From Streptomyces sp. VRA16 Mangrove soil (GTDB lineage Bacteria; Actinomycetota; Actinomycetes; Streptomycetales; Streptomycetaceae), in contig NZ_JAFVLN010000003.1 in NCBI RefSeq assembly GCF_017377775.1, positions 434,001-498,000 of the forward strand: DNA of 64,000 bases, given 5' to 3'. The first letter of the stretch is position 1. Each line of letters opens with the position of its first letter. Made by a program: the position numbers and the translations under genes. Shown here one piece after another: positions 34,405 through 42,503 of this stretch. The notes under the pieces were generated by a model. It saw only the letters and a list, made by a program, of their open reading frames with translations. It searched no databases and was not told where the DNA came from.

Positions 34405-35439
34405 ATGAGTCACCCCCCAGGTCTCGACCTCGACCAGCTGCGCGCCCACCTCGACCGTGAGCGCCCCGGCCTGGTCGGCGGACCACTGACCGGGCGGCTC
34501 ATCGAGGGCGGACGCTCCAACCTCACGTACGAGGTCGGGGACGGGACGTCGAAGTGGGTGGTGCGGCGCCCGCCGCTCGGGCACGTGCTGGCCACCGCGC
34601 ACGACATGAAGCGCGAGCACCGGGTCATCGCGGCGCTGCACGACACGCCCGTGCCGGTGCCGAAGGCGCTACTGCTGTGCGAGGACGACAGTGTCGTCGG
34701 GGCGCCGTTCTACGTCATGGAGTTCGTCGAGGGCACGCCGTACCGGACCGCCGGGCAGCTCGCCCCGCTCGGCGCCGAGCGGACCCGGGCCGCCGTGCTC
34801 GGGCTCGTGGACACGCTCGTCGATCTGCACGCGGTCGATCCGGCCGCGGTGGGCCTCGCCGACTTCGGGCGGCCCGAGGGCTTCCTCGACCGTCAACTGC
34901 GGCGCTGGGGCAAGCAGTTGGATGCCTCCCGCAACCGCGACCTGCCCGGCATCGACGAGCTGCACGCCGCGCTCGGCCGTGCGCTGCCCGACTCTCCCAC
35001 GCCGACGATCGTGCACGGCGACTACCGGCTCGACAATGTCCTCGTCCGTCAGGACGCCGACGGTGTGGACCGGATCAAGGCCGTGCTCGACTGGGAGATG
35101 TCGACGCTCGGCGACCCGCTCACCGACCTCGGGCTCCTCGTCATGTACAGCGCCCGGCTCGAACTGCCCGACTCCCCCATCTCCACGACCGCTTCGGCCG
35201 CGGGCCACCCGTCGCCCGACGAGCTGATCGAACGGTACGCCGCGCGCTCGGGGCGCGACGTGTCGGCGGTCGCCTGGTACACGGCGTTCGCCTGGTTCAA
35301 GCTCGCCGTGATCCTTGAGGGCATCCACTACCGCTACACGCTCGGCCAGACGGTCGGCGCCGGGTTCGACCGGATCGGCGAGCTCGTCCCCGTCTTCATC
35401 GCGCGCGGCACCGACACCCTCCAGTCCCAGAAAGGCTGA
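34405..35439 (+). CDS. APH-like phosphotransferase family protein (LvaA/ACAD10-11 kinase-type)
   Basis: This 344-residue protein has the aminoglycoside-phosphotransferase kinase fold. The catalytic loop is TIVHGDYRLDNVLV (HGDxxxxN), and the metal-binding motif lies in KAVLDWEMSTLGDPLTDLG. It starts at ATG 34405 after GGAGG and is followed 8 bp later by an acyl-CoA dehydrogenase gene. Close relatives are the kinase domains fused to acyl-CoA dehydrogenases in mammalian ACAD10/ACAD11, and Pseudomonas LvaA, which phosphorylates 4-hydroxyacyl-CoA. I infer the same role rather than drug resistance. Confidence 0.88.
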   Translation: MSHPPGLDLDQLRAHLDRERPGLVGGPLTGRLIEGGRSNLTYEVGDGTSKWVVRRPPLGHVLATAHDMKREHRVIAALHDTPVPVPKALLLCEDDSVVGAPFYVMEFVEGTPYRTAGQLAPLGAERTRAAVLGLVDTLVDLHAVDPAAVGLADFGRPEGFLDRQLRRWGKQLDASRNRDLPGIDELHAALGRALPDSPTPTIVHGDYRLDNVLVRQDADGVDRIKAVLDWEMSTLGDPLTDLGLLVMYSARLELPDSPISTTASAAGHPSPDELIERYAARSGRDVSAVAWYTAFAWFKLAVILEGIHYRYTLGQTVGAGFDRIGELVPVFIARGTDTLQSQKG

Positions 35440-35447
35440 CCCCCGTC

Positions 35448-36671
35448 ATGGACTTCGCATTCGACGCCCGTACCGAAGAGCTGCGCGGCAAGCTCCTCGC
35501 CTTCATGGACGAGCACGTCCACCCGGCGGAGGCCGTCGCCGCCGAGCAGCGCGCCGCGCTGGACTCGCCGTGGGAGACCCCGGCCGTGGTCGAGGAGCTC
35601 AAGGCCGAGGCGCGCCGGCAGGGACTGTGGAACCTGTTCCTGCCGGACGCCGAGCACGGGGCCGGGCTCACCAACCTCCAGTACGCGCCGCTCGCCGAGA
35701 TCACCGGCCGTTCCCCGCAGTTGGCGCCGACCGCGCTGAACTGCGCGGCGCCCGACACCGGGAACATGGAGGTGCTCGCCCAGTTCGGTGACGACGCGCA
35801 GAAGAAGCAGTGGCTGGAGCCGCTGCTCGCCGGGGAGATCCGGTCCGCGTTCGCGATGACCGAGCCGGAGGTAGCCTCCTCGGACGCCACGAACATCACG
35901 ACGCACATCGAGCGGGCCTCCGACGGGTCGGGCGACTACGTCATCACGGGCCGGAAGTTCTACATCTCCGGCGCCATGAACCCGAACTGCCGCATCTTCA
36001 TCGTCATGGGCAAGACCGACCCCGACGGTCCCGACATCCGCCGGCAGCAGTCGATGGTGCTCGTGCCGCGCGACACCCCGGGCGTCGAGGTGCGCCGGGC
36101 GATGACCGTGTACGGGTACGAGGACCACTGGCACGGCGGGCACGCCGAGATCGTCTTCGATCACGTGCGCGTTCCCGCGGCGAACCTCATCGGCGAGGAG
36201 GGCGGCGGATTCGGCATCGCCCAGGCGCGGCTCGGTCCGGGCCGGATCCACCACTGCATGCGGCTGATCGGCATGGCCGAGCGGGCGATCGACCTGATGT
36301 GTCAGCGGGCCGTAACCCGGACGGCCTTCGGCAAGCCGCTCGCGCAGCAGGGTGTGGTGCAGGAGTGGATCGCGGACGCGCGGGTCGCGGTGGAGCAGTT
36401 GCGGCTGCTCGTGCTGAAGACCGCGTGGCTGATGGACACCGTCGGCAACCGCGGCGCCCACACCGAGATCCAGGCCATCAAGATCGCGACGCCGCGCACG
36501 GTCGTCGACATCATCGACCAGGCGGTGCAGCTGCACGGTGCCGGTGGTGTCTCGCAGGACTATCCGCTGGCGGAGCTGTGGGCCGGAGCGCGGACGCTCC
36601 GCTTGGCCGACGGGCCCGACGAGGTGCACCAGCGATCGCTGGCCCGGCGGGAGCTGAAGCGGTTCGCCTAG
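35448..36671 (+). CDS. Acyl-CoA dehydrogenase family protein (LvaC/ACAD10-11-like partner)
   Basis: This 407-residue flavoprotein has the N-terminal helical domain, the FAD/substrate loop FAMTEPEVASSDATNI and the C-terminal segment WGGARTLRLADGPDEVHQ-like end, read here as AELWAGARTLRLADGPDEVH. It begins 8 bp after the phosphotransferase gene, so the two are cotranscribed. In the lva system the matching protein removes phosphate from 4-phosphoacyl-CoA and rehydrates the product instead of doing simple dehydrogenation. Which chemistry applies here is not shown by the sequence. Confidence 0.92.
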   Translation: MDFAFDARTEELRGKLLAFMDEHVHPAEAVAAEQRAALDSPWETPAVVEELKAEARRQGLWNLFLPDAEHGAGLTNLQYAPLAEITGRSPQLAPTALNCAAPDTGNMEVLAQFGDDAQKKQWLEPLLAGEIRSAFAMTEPEVASSDATNITTHIERASDGSGDYVITGRKFYISGAMNPNCRIFIVMGKTDPDGPDIRRQQSMVLVPRDTPGVEVRRAMTVYGYEDHWHGGHAEIVFDHVRVPAANLIGEEGGGFGIAQARLGPGRIHHCMRLIGMAERAIDLMCQRAVTRTAFGKPLAQQGVVQEWIADARVAVEQLRLLVLKTAWLMDTVGNRGAHTEIQAIKIATPRTVVDIIDQAVQLHGAGGVSQDYPLAELWAGARTLRLADGPDEVHQRSLARRELKRFA

Positions 36672-36680
36672 TCCGTTGCC

Positions 36681-36729
36681 GGGTGCGGGTCACCTGGTGG
36701 CTGCTCGCGCCCCCACCGAACCCGCAGCC
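36681..36729. repeat. MITE-like palindromic repeat, copy 3 (internally deleted)
   Basis: The left arm GGGTGCGGGT...CTGCTCGCGC (36681-36710) abuts the right arm CCCCACCGAACCCGCAGCC (36711-36729) with no interior. It lies just after the acyl-CoA dehydrogenase stop. It has the same ends as copies 1 and 2. Confidence 0.7.
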
Positions 36730-36753
36730 GGATCCGTTTTTCCGCAGGGGCGG

Positions 36754-36900
36754 TCAATAGCCGCCGCCCACCGTGTGGTCCAGCAGCGCCAGTCGCCGCG
36801 CGAAGCACCGTACGCGCAGCAGGGCGCGGGACAGGACGCGGACGGCGGCCGGGACGCGGGGAGCGTAGGAGGAGGTCCAGAGGGCGGGTACGTGGTCCAT
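36754..36900 (-). CDS. Possible small protein divergent from the LysR gene
   Basis: A 48-codon frame starts MDHVPALWTSSYAPRVPAAV and ends LLDHTVGGGY. It is Arg/Val/Ala-rich, with an amphipathic central stretch (VRVLSRALLRVRCFARRLAL), and its GGAG lies only 3 nt before the ATG. It occupies the only non-repeat part of a 304-bp gap and diverges from the LysR gene, whose promoter starts near 36964. I do not recognise the family, and it may be chance. A GTG nine bases upstream (VEPMDHV) is an alternative start. Confidence 0.35.
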   Translation of the reverse strand: MDHVPALWTSSYAPRVPAAVRVLSRALLRVRCFARRLALLDHTVGGGY

Positions 36901-36975
36901 GGGCTCCACACTCGCCGCGCCCGTCTCCCCCGTCCAACAGATCGTTTCGCTCGGTCGCATCCATAGAATCGATGG

Positions 36976-37860
36976 GTGGAGATACGTCAGCTGCGCCACT
37001 TCGTGGCGGTCGTGAACGAGGGCAGTTTCACCGCGGCGGCCCGCGCCGAGCTCATCGTGCAGTCCGCGCTCAGCACCTCCGTGCGCAACCTCGAACGGGA
37101 GCTGGGCGCGGAGCTGTTCGACCGGACGGGCCGCCGCGTCGTGCTCACCGAGGCGGGCCGCGCGCTGCTGCCGCAGGCCCGGCAGCTGCTCGCCGGGGCC
37201 GTCGCGGCGAAGGAGGCCGTGGCACAGGTGTCCGGGCTCGGTACCGGGCGGCTGGCGATCGGCACCATCCAGACCCTGACCTGTGTGGATCTGGCGGCCG
37301 AACTGGCCGCGTTCCACCGGGAGTTCCCCGGCATCCAGGTGTCCGTGCGGGAGGCGCCCGTGGCGGAGCTGATGGACGGGCTGCGGGCCGGCGAGCTCGA
37401 TCTGGCCTTCCTGGCGCCCGACGCGCGTCAACTCCCGGACGGGATGGCCGCGTTCGGGACCTGGCGGGAGGATCTCGTGCTGATCACCGCGCCGGGGCAT
37501 CCGCTCGCCTCGGCCGGGCGCACGCTGATCAGGGATCTCTCGGACGAGCCGTTCATCGACTTCAAGGCCGGTACGGGTCTGGAGTCCGCGGTGCGCCGGC
37601 TTGCCGCGCACTGCGGTCTGGAGCGGCGCATCACGTGCGACGTGACGCAGATCGGGCTGCTGGTGGATCTGGTGCGGGCCGGGATCGGCGTGGCGATCGT
37701 GCCGCGGCGGATCGGGGAGGCGGCCGGCCTGCCGTGCGTGACCATCCGGCAGCCGGAGCCGGGCCGCACCGTGGTGCTCGCGGGGCGTGCGCCCCGGCCG
37801 CGCAATCCGGCGGCCGAGGCGCTGCTGGGCAGACTCTCGCGGCTCGGAGCCTGTGCCTGA
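36976..37860 (+). CDS. LysR family transcriptional regulator
   Basis: This 294-residue regulator has an N-terminal winged helix-turn-helix (residues 1-60: MEIRQLRHFVAVVNEGSFTA, then AELIVQSALSTSVRNLERELG) and a C-terminal periplasmic-binding-like effector domain (about 90-290). The GTG start has TAGAAT (36964-36969) 6 nt upstream and no ribosome site, indicating a leaderless transcript. Its target may be the small divergent frame or itself. The stop codon lies inside the left arm of a palindromic element shared with 54.9 kb. Confidence 0.93.
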   Translation: MEIRQLRHFVAVVNEGSFTAAARAELIVQSALSTSVRNLERELGAELFDRTGRRVVLTEAGRALLPQARQLLAGAVAAKEAVAQVSGLGTGRLAIGTIQTLTCVDLAAELAAFHREFPGIQVSVREAPVAELMDGLRAGELDLAFLAPDARQLPDGMAAFGTWREDLVLITAPGHPLASAGRTLIRDLSDEPFIDFKAGTGLESAVRRLAAHCGLERRITCDVTQIGLLVDLVRAGIGVAIVPRRIGEAAGLPCVTIRQPEPGRTVVLAGRAPRPRNPAAEALLGRLSRLGACA

Positions 37861-37925
37861 ACCCCCGTCGTCCGTCCGAAGGGCGGGCGCGGCGGTGTCC
37901 GGTGCGCAGACGGGGGTCCAGGCAC
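37853..37925. terminator. Palindromic element between convergent genes, copy A (probable two-way terminator)
   Basis: GTGCCTGAACCCCCGTC (37853-37869) pairs with GACGGGGGTCCAGGCAC (37909-37925) with one mismatch in 17. The interior contains CCGAAGGGC and GCGCAGACGGGGG, both also present in copy B at 54863-54949. It lies between the converging LysR and TetR genes. Confidence 0.72.
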
Positions 37926-37931
37926 GTGCTC

Positions 37932-38540
37932 TTACGGGCGCAGCGCCCGCAGCAGCAGATCCGCCAGCTGGTCGGCGAGCTCCTGCGGGGTGAGCGGCCC
38001 GTCGGGCCGGTACCAGGTGGACAGGTGGTGGATCGAGCCGAAGTGGTAGTCGACCACCAGGTCCGCGGAGGTCGCCGTCGAGAAGACGCCGGTCTTCTGC
38101 CCCTCTTCGATCAGCGCCCGGAACCGCTCGTGGTAGCGGCGCCGCTCGGCCCGTACCTGCTTGTTCTTCTCGGGGCTGAGGTGGTGCATGGACCGGAAGA
38201 AGATCGACGCGTCGTCGAGGTTCTCGATGGTCGTGACGACCACGTCGGCCGCCGCCTCGCGCAGCCGCCGCTCGACGGGCTCGTCGCGGTCCGCGAGCGC
38301 GTCGAGCCGCTCCTGCTGGAGGCGGAGCAGCCGCGCGTACACCTCGTGCAGCAGATCGTCCTTGGAGCCGAAGTAGTGGTAGAGGGCACCCTTGGTGACC
38401 CCCGCCGCCTCCACGATCTCCTGCACCGACGTGCGGTCGTAGCCCTGCTCGGCGAAGAGCCGGGTGGCGGCCGCGATCAGGCGCCTGGGAACGGGCGTGC
38501 CGTCGCCGCCGTCCTTCGTCGTCCTGGCCACTGCCGCCAC
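37932..38540 (-). CDS. TetR family transcriptional regulator, likely controller of the lva-like genes
   Basis: This 202-residue repressor has an N-terminal helix-turn-helix at about residues 18-65 (LFAEQGYDRTSVQEIVEAAG, then VTKGALYHYFGSKDDLL) and an all-helical ligand domain. It lies immediately downstream of the acyl-CoA ligase gene on the same strand and between the two copies of a shared operator. GTG 38540 and GTG 38531 are both possible starts. Acyl-CoA is the probable inducer, by analogy with other fatty-acid TetR regulators. Confidence 0.9.
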   Translation of the reverse strand: MAAVARTTKDGGDGTPVPRRLIAAATRLFAEQGYDRTSVQEIVEAAGVTKGALYHYFGSKDDLLHEVYARLLRLQQERLDALADRDEPVERRLREAAADVVVTTIENLDDASIFFRSMHHLSPEKNKQVRAERRRYHERFRALIEEGQKTGVFSTATSADLVVDYHFGSIHHLSTWYRPDGPLTPQELADQLADLLLRALRP

Positions 38541-38561
38541 CTGCCTTTCACTTCTGCTGAT

Positions 38562-40232
38562 CTACTGACCGTTGGTTGAGGGGGAACGCAGTTCCCGTCG
38601 GAGGATCTTCCCACTTGCCGTCTTGGGCAGCTCGCGCAGGACCTCCACCTCCCGCGGATATTTGTACGCGGCGAGCCGGTCCTTGCAGTACGCGGAGAGC
38701 TCGTCGGGGCTCGCCTCCGCGCCGGGACGCAGGCTGACGTACGCCTTCACGCTCTCGCCGCGGTAGGCGTCAGGGATGCCGACGACGGCCGCCTCGCGGA
38801 CCGCGGGGTGCGTGTACAGGACGTCCTCGACCTCGCGCGGCCACACCTTGAAGCCGGACGCGTTGATCATGTCCTTCTTGCGGTCGACGACGTACAGCCA
38901 GCCGTTCTCGTCCATGAAGCCGATGTCGCCGGTGCGCAACTCCCCGTCGGGGAACGCCTCTTGGGTCGCTTCGGGCCTGCGCCAGTAGCCGGGCACGACC
39001 TGCGGGCCGCGCACCGCGATCTCGCCCTGCTCCCCGAAGGGGACGTCGCGGCCGAGGTCGTCGACGATGCGGACGACCGAGTCGGGGCCGGGGACGCCGA
39101 CGGCGAGGGTGCCGGAGACCGGGTCGACCGGGGCCTCGACGCCCGGCGGCACGGACGCGCAGGGCGCGGTGCACTCGGTGAGCCCGTAACCGTTGTGGAT
39201 GTACGGGCCGAAGGCGTCGCGGAACTTCTCCACCAGCGCGGGCGGCACCGGGGCACCGCCCGAGGAGATCGACGCGAAGGACGCGAAGTGCTCGCGGGTC
39301 GCCTGCGGCTGGGCGCCGAGCGCCATGAAGGCGGTGGACGGGCCGACGGTGTAGGCGGGCCGGTGCTCGGCGAACGCGTCGAGGACGACGCCGGGCTCGA
39401 AGCGGTAGGCGAGCGCGAGGGTGCCCGCGTTGGCGAAGGACGCCACCAGCTCGCACACCATGCCGGTGATGTGGAAGAGCGGCGCGAGCGCGAAGTACGT
39501 GGCCCCTTCGGGAAGACCGAGGCCGGTGCGCTGGCGCTCCGCGTTGTAGGTGATGTTGCGCTGCAGGTTCGTGGCGCCCTTCGGGGTGCCGCTGGTGCCC
39601 GACGTGTAGCTGATCAGCGCGATGTCGTCGCCGGTCAGCTCCCGGTCCGCGGGCGCCTTGTGGCCGGCGCGGGCCACGGTGACGAGGTCGTCGGCGTCGG
39701 TCGCGGCCGGGGTGACGCGCGCGAAGTTCAGGACCCGCTCGTCGTTCCGCGTCTGCAGGTCCAGCTCGCAGGCGGTCAGCACGATCCGTACCGGAGAGTC
39801 GGCGGCGGTGTCGCGCAGATACGCCTCCCAGGCGCGGTCCGAGCAGATCAGGCCGGTCACCTCGGCGTCGTGCAGGACGTGGCCGACCTCTCCCGACTTG
39901 TACATCGGGTTGACCGGGACGACGACCGCGCCCGCCTTGAAGGCGCCGAGCAGCGCGAGCACGAAGTGCGGCGAGTTCTGCAGCATGATCGCGACGCGGT
40001 CGCCGCGGGCCAGTCCGCGCTCGGCGAGGTGTCCGGCGACCGAGTCGGACAGGGCGTCCACCTCGGCGTACGTCAGGCGCCCGTCGAAGTAGGCGAGGGC
40101 CGTGGTGTCGGGGGCGCGGCGCACCGCGTCGGCGAAGGCGTGCGCGACGGTGGCGGCCGGGGTGACGGGGGCTTTCTGCGCGTCGTTGAGGACGCCGAGC
40201 CAGGGCCGGGCCGCGTAGGGCGAGGTGGTCAC
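38562..40232 (-). CDS. AMP-dependent acyl-CoA synthetase
   Basis: This 556-residue ANL-superfamily ligase activates a carboxylic acid with ATP and CoA. The phosphate-binding loop is LISYTSGTSGTPKGAT, the acyl pocket/A5 motif is GYGLTECTAPCA, and the C-terminal catalytic Lys is in YKYPREVEVLRELPKTASGK. The GTG at 40232 overlaps the SDR stop as GTGA. In an lva-like route it would act as LvaE, forming the keto- or hydroxyacyl-CoA, but the chain-length range cannot be read from sequence. Confidence 0.93.
   Translation of the reverse strand: MTTSPYAARPWLGVLNDAQKAPVTPAATVAHAFADAVRRAPDTTALAYFDGRLTYAEVDALSDSVAGHLAERGLARGDRVAIMLQNSPHFVLALLGAFKAGAVVVPVNPMYKSGEVGHVLHDAEVTGLICSDRAWEAYLRDTAADSPVRIVLTACELDLQTRNDERVLNFARVTPAATDADDLVTVARAGHKAPADRELTGDDIALISYTSGTSGTPKGATNLQRNITYNAERQRTGLGLPEGATYFALAPLFHITGMVCELVASFANAGTLALAYRFEPGVVLDAFAEHRPAYTVGPSTAFMALGAQPQATREHFASFASISSGGAPVPPALVEKFRDAFGPYIHNGYGLTECTAPCASVPPGVEAPVDPVSGTLAVGVPGPDSVVRIVDDLGRDVPFGEQGEIAVRGPQVVPGYWRRPEATQEAFPDGELRTGDIGFMDENGWLYVVDRKKDMINASGFKVWPREVEDVLYTHPAVREAAVVGIPDAYRGESVKAYVSLRPGAEASPDELSAYCKDRLAAYKYPREVEVLRELPKTASGKILRRELRSPSTNGQ
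38564..38579. promoter_or_regulatory. Possible third TetR operator, before the TetR gene
   Basis: ACTGACCGTTGGTTGA lies 24-39 bp upstream of the TetR start and overlaps the ligase stop. It resembles the ACTAACCAGTCGGTA form of the operator at 41.05 kb, matching at about two-thirds of positions. This would allow autoregulation; the match is weaker than the other two. Confidence 0.35.
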
Positions 40233-41014
40233 TGGGCGGCCTCCCACTTCTGCTGGATGTGGTTCATGTTGGTCAGCCAGGCGTCGGGCTTGGCGGCGCG
40301 GGCCGCGTAGTACCCGGCGACCTCGGGGTGCGGCAGGATCAGGAAGCGGTCGTCGGCCATCCCGGCGAACAGTGCGTCGGCGACGTCGTCCGGCTCGATG
40401 GCGGTCGGCGCGAGGACCAGGTCACCGGCCGATCCCGACGCGGTGAGCATGTCGGTGCGCACGCCCTGCGGACAGATCGCGTGGACCTTCAGGCCGCGGT
40501 GCCGGTACGTGAGCGAGAGCCACTCGGCGAAGGCGTACGCGCCGTGCTTGGTGACGCTGTACGGGGCCGCGCCGACCATGCTGAGCAGGCCGGCCGCGGA
40601 GACGGTGGAGACGAAGCGGCCGCTGCCGCGCTCCAGCCAGTCCGGCAGCAGGGCGTGCGCGGCGCGGACGTGCGCCATCACGTTCACGTCCCAGGCCGCG
40701 GCCCACACCTCCTCGGGGGCGGCCTCGGTGCCGCCGGAGGCCAGGCCCGCGTTGGCGCAGTAGACGTCCACGGTGCCGCCGAGGGCGTCGCGGGCCTGCT
40801 CGACGATGGTGGAGGCGTCGCCGGGGACCGCGGTCGCGCCGATCTCCTCGGCGACCGCCGCGACCTTCCCGGCGTCGACGTCGTTGACGACGACGCGGGC
40901 TCCCGCGGCGGCGAACCGGCGGGCGAGCGCGGCGCCGATCCCGCCGCCCGCGCCGGTCACGACGACTGCCTGACCGCGCAGTTCCTGGGGCAGTCCCTGT
41001 GGGGTTTCCACCAT
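40229..41014 (-). CDS. Short-chain dehydrogenase/reductase
   Basis: This 261-residue NAD(P)-dependent oxidoreductase has the cofactor motif VVVTGAGGGIGAALARRFA and the catalytic Ser and Tyr-x3-Lys in STVSAAGLLSMVG and APYSVTKHG. NDVD after the second strand suggests NAD preference. The ATG follows AAGGAGACCG. It is the first gene of the unit with the acyl-CoA ligase, behind a TetR-type operator. A 4-ketoacyl-CoA reductase role, as for LvaD, is inferred from context only. Confidence 0.92.
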   Translation of the reverse strand: MVETPQGLPQELRGQAVVVTGAGGGIGAALARRFAAAGARVVVNDVDAGKVAAVAEEIGATAVPGDASTIVEQARDALGGTVDVYCANAGLASGGTEAAPEEVWAAAWDVNVMAHVRAAHALLPDWLERGSGRFVSTVSAAGLLSMVGAAPYSVTKHGAYAFAEWLSLTYRHRGLKVHAICPQGVRTDMLTASGSAGDLVLAPTAIEPDDVADALFAGMADDRFLILPHPEVAGYYAARAAKPDAWLTNMNHIQQKWEAAQ

Positions 41015-41047
41015 CGGTCTCCTTCGACACAGCTGTGGTTGCCCGAG

Positions 41048-41067
41048 CAGACTAACCAGTCGGTATG
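41048..41067. promoter_or_regulatory. TetR-type operator before the SDR-ligase unit
   Basis: CAGACTAACCAGTCGGTATG lies 34 bp before the SDR start. Its right 13 bases, ACCAGTCGGTATG, are identical to the complement of the operator at 34346-34365, and the full 20-mers agree at 16 positions. It is partly palindromic around the central CCAG. Confidence 0.65.
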
Positions 41068-41179
41068 GAGCCGGGGAAGGGGTTCAGGACGGTGATCCTT
41101 GCGCGGTTCGTTCCCGCCGGACGGATCACGCATTAGCGTGCATGGACATGCCGGTTCCGGTGATCACGGAGGTCTTTGC

Positions 41180-42421
41180 ATGAACGTGTCGAGACGGGTG
41201 CTGCTCGCGGCGGGCGCGGGGGTCGGAGCGACGGGCGCGCTGGGTGCGGCGAGTCCCGCGTCCGCCGCACCGGGGAAGCTGCGCACCGGCTTCGAGCGGC
41301 TCGCGGGTGACGGGTACGCGCTCCTCGACGGCCAGAAGGTCGGCGTCGTCACCAATCCGACCGGTGTCACGCGCGACGTGCGGCACATCGTCGATGTGAT
41401 GCACGGCGACGAACGCGTGGACCTGAAGGCGGTGTTCGGGCCCGAGCACGGCTTCCGGGGCACCGCGCAGGCGGGTGGTTCGGAGGGCCGCTACGACGAC
41501 CCGGCGACCGGACTCCCGGTCTACGACACGTACTTGAAGAGCGGTCAGCCGCTCGCGGACGTCTTCACCGCGTCCGGCGTCGACACGGTCGTCTTCGACA
41601 TCCAGGACGTGGGCGCCCGCTTCTACACCTACATCTGGACGCTGTACGACTGCATGGAGGCGGCGCAGCTCGCGGGCAAGAAGTTCGTGGTCCTCGACCG
41701 GCCGAACCCGATCACCGGGCGGGGCGCCTACGGCCCGGTCCTGCACAAGGAGTTCGCGACCTTCGTGGGCCGCAGGGAGATCTCCCAGGCGCACGGCCTG
41801 ACGGTCACGGAGCTGGCCCGCCTCTTCAACGGCGAGTACCTGTCCTCCCCCGTCGAGCTGGCCACGGTCCCCATGACCGGCTGGAAGCGCCGCGACTTCT
41901 ACGACGCGTCGGGCCTGCCCTGGGTGCCGCCGAGCCCCAACATGCCGACGCCCGACACCGCGCTCGTCTACTCGGGCACCTGCATGTTCGAGGGCACGAA
42001 CCTCTCCGAGGGCCGCGGCACGACGCGCCCCTTCGAGCTGCTCGGCGCCGACGGCATCGACCACAAGTGGGCCGCCGCCGCCAATGAACTCGCCCTGCCC
42101 GGCGTGCACTTCAGGGAGGCGTACTTCGCGCCGACGTTCTCCAAGTTCCAGGGCAGGACGATCGGCGGCGTGCAGCTCCATGTCGACGACCGGGAGTCCT
42201 TCGACCCGATCCGCACGGGCATCGCGCTGCTCGTCACCGCGAAGCAGGTGTGGAGCGGCTTCGCCTGGCGCTCGGACAACTGGATCGACAAGCTCACCGG
42301 CTCGACCCAGGTACGCACGATGATCGACGCGGGCGCCTCCACCGACGAGGTCGTGGGGGCCTGGCAGCAGGAGTTGGCGGCGTTCCGGGACGTACGGCGC
42401 ACGTACCTCACGTACAAGTAG
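41180..42421 (+). CDS. DUF1343/NamZ family exo-beta-N-acetylmuramidase, exported
   Basis: This 413-residue protein has a Tat-type signal (MNVSRRVLLAAGAGVGATGA, cleavage near ASAA at residue 29-31). The mature part matches the YbbC/NamZ (GH171) family: VGVVTNPTGVTRDVRHIVDV, KAVFGPEHGFRG, the acidic TVVFDIQDVGARFYTYIWTL core, and NLSEGRGTTRPFELLGA. NamZ in Bacillus releases N-acetylmuramic acid from the non-reducing ends of peptidoglycan fragments. A cell-wall recycling or scavenging role outside the membrane is likely. ATG 41180 follows CGGAGGT. Confidence 0.9.
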   Translation: MNVSRRVLLAAGAGVGATGALGAASPASAAPGKLRTGFERLAGDGYALLDGQKVGVVTNPTGVTRDVRHIVDVMHGDERVDLKAVFGPEHGFRGTAQAGGSEGRYDDPATGLPVYDTYLKSGQPLADVFTASGVDTVVFDIQDVGARFYTYIWTLYDCMEAAQLAGKKFVVLDRPNPITGRGAYGPVLHKEFATFVGRREISQAHGLTVTELARLFNGEYLSSPVELATVPMTGWKRRDFYDASGLPWVPPSPNMPTPDTALVYSGTCMFEGTNLSEGRGTTRPFELLGADGIDHKWAAAANELALPGVHFREAYFAPTFSKFQGRTIGGVQLHVDDRESFDPIRTGIALLVTAKQVWSGFAWRSDNWIDKLTGSTQVRTMIDAGASTDEVVGAWQQELAAFRDVRRTYLTYK

Positions 42422-42503
42422 CGGCCGAACGGCGGGTCTCGGATTCTGGGACAGCCGTCCCAGAATATTGACTGGACCGTACACGGACAATCACAGTCGG
42501 CTC

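Noticed and set aside
34405..35439. Annotation of the APH-like gene as an antibiotic-resistance kinase
   Set aside because: Cotranscription with an acyl-CoA dehydrogenase and its ACAD10/11-like form point to acyl-CoA metabolism.
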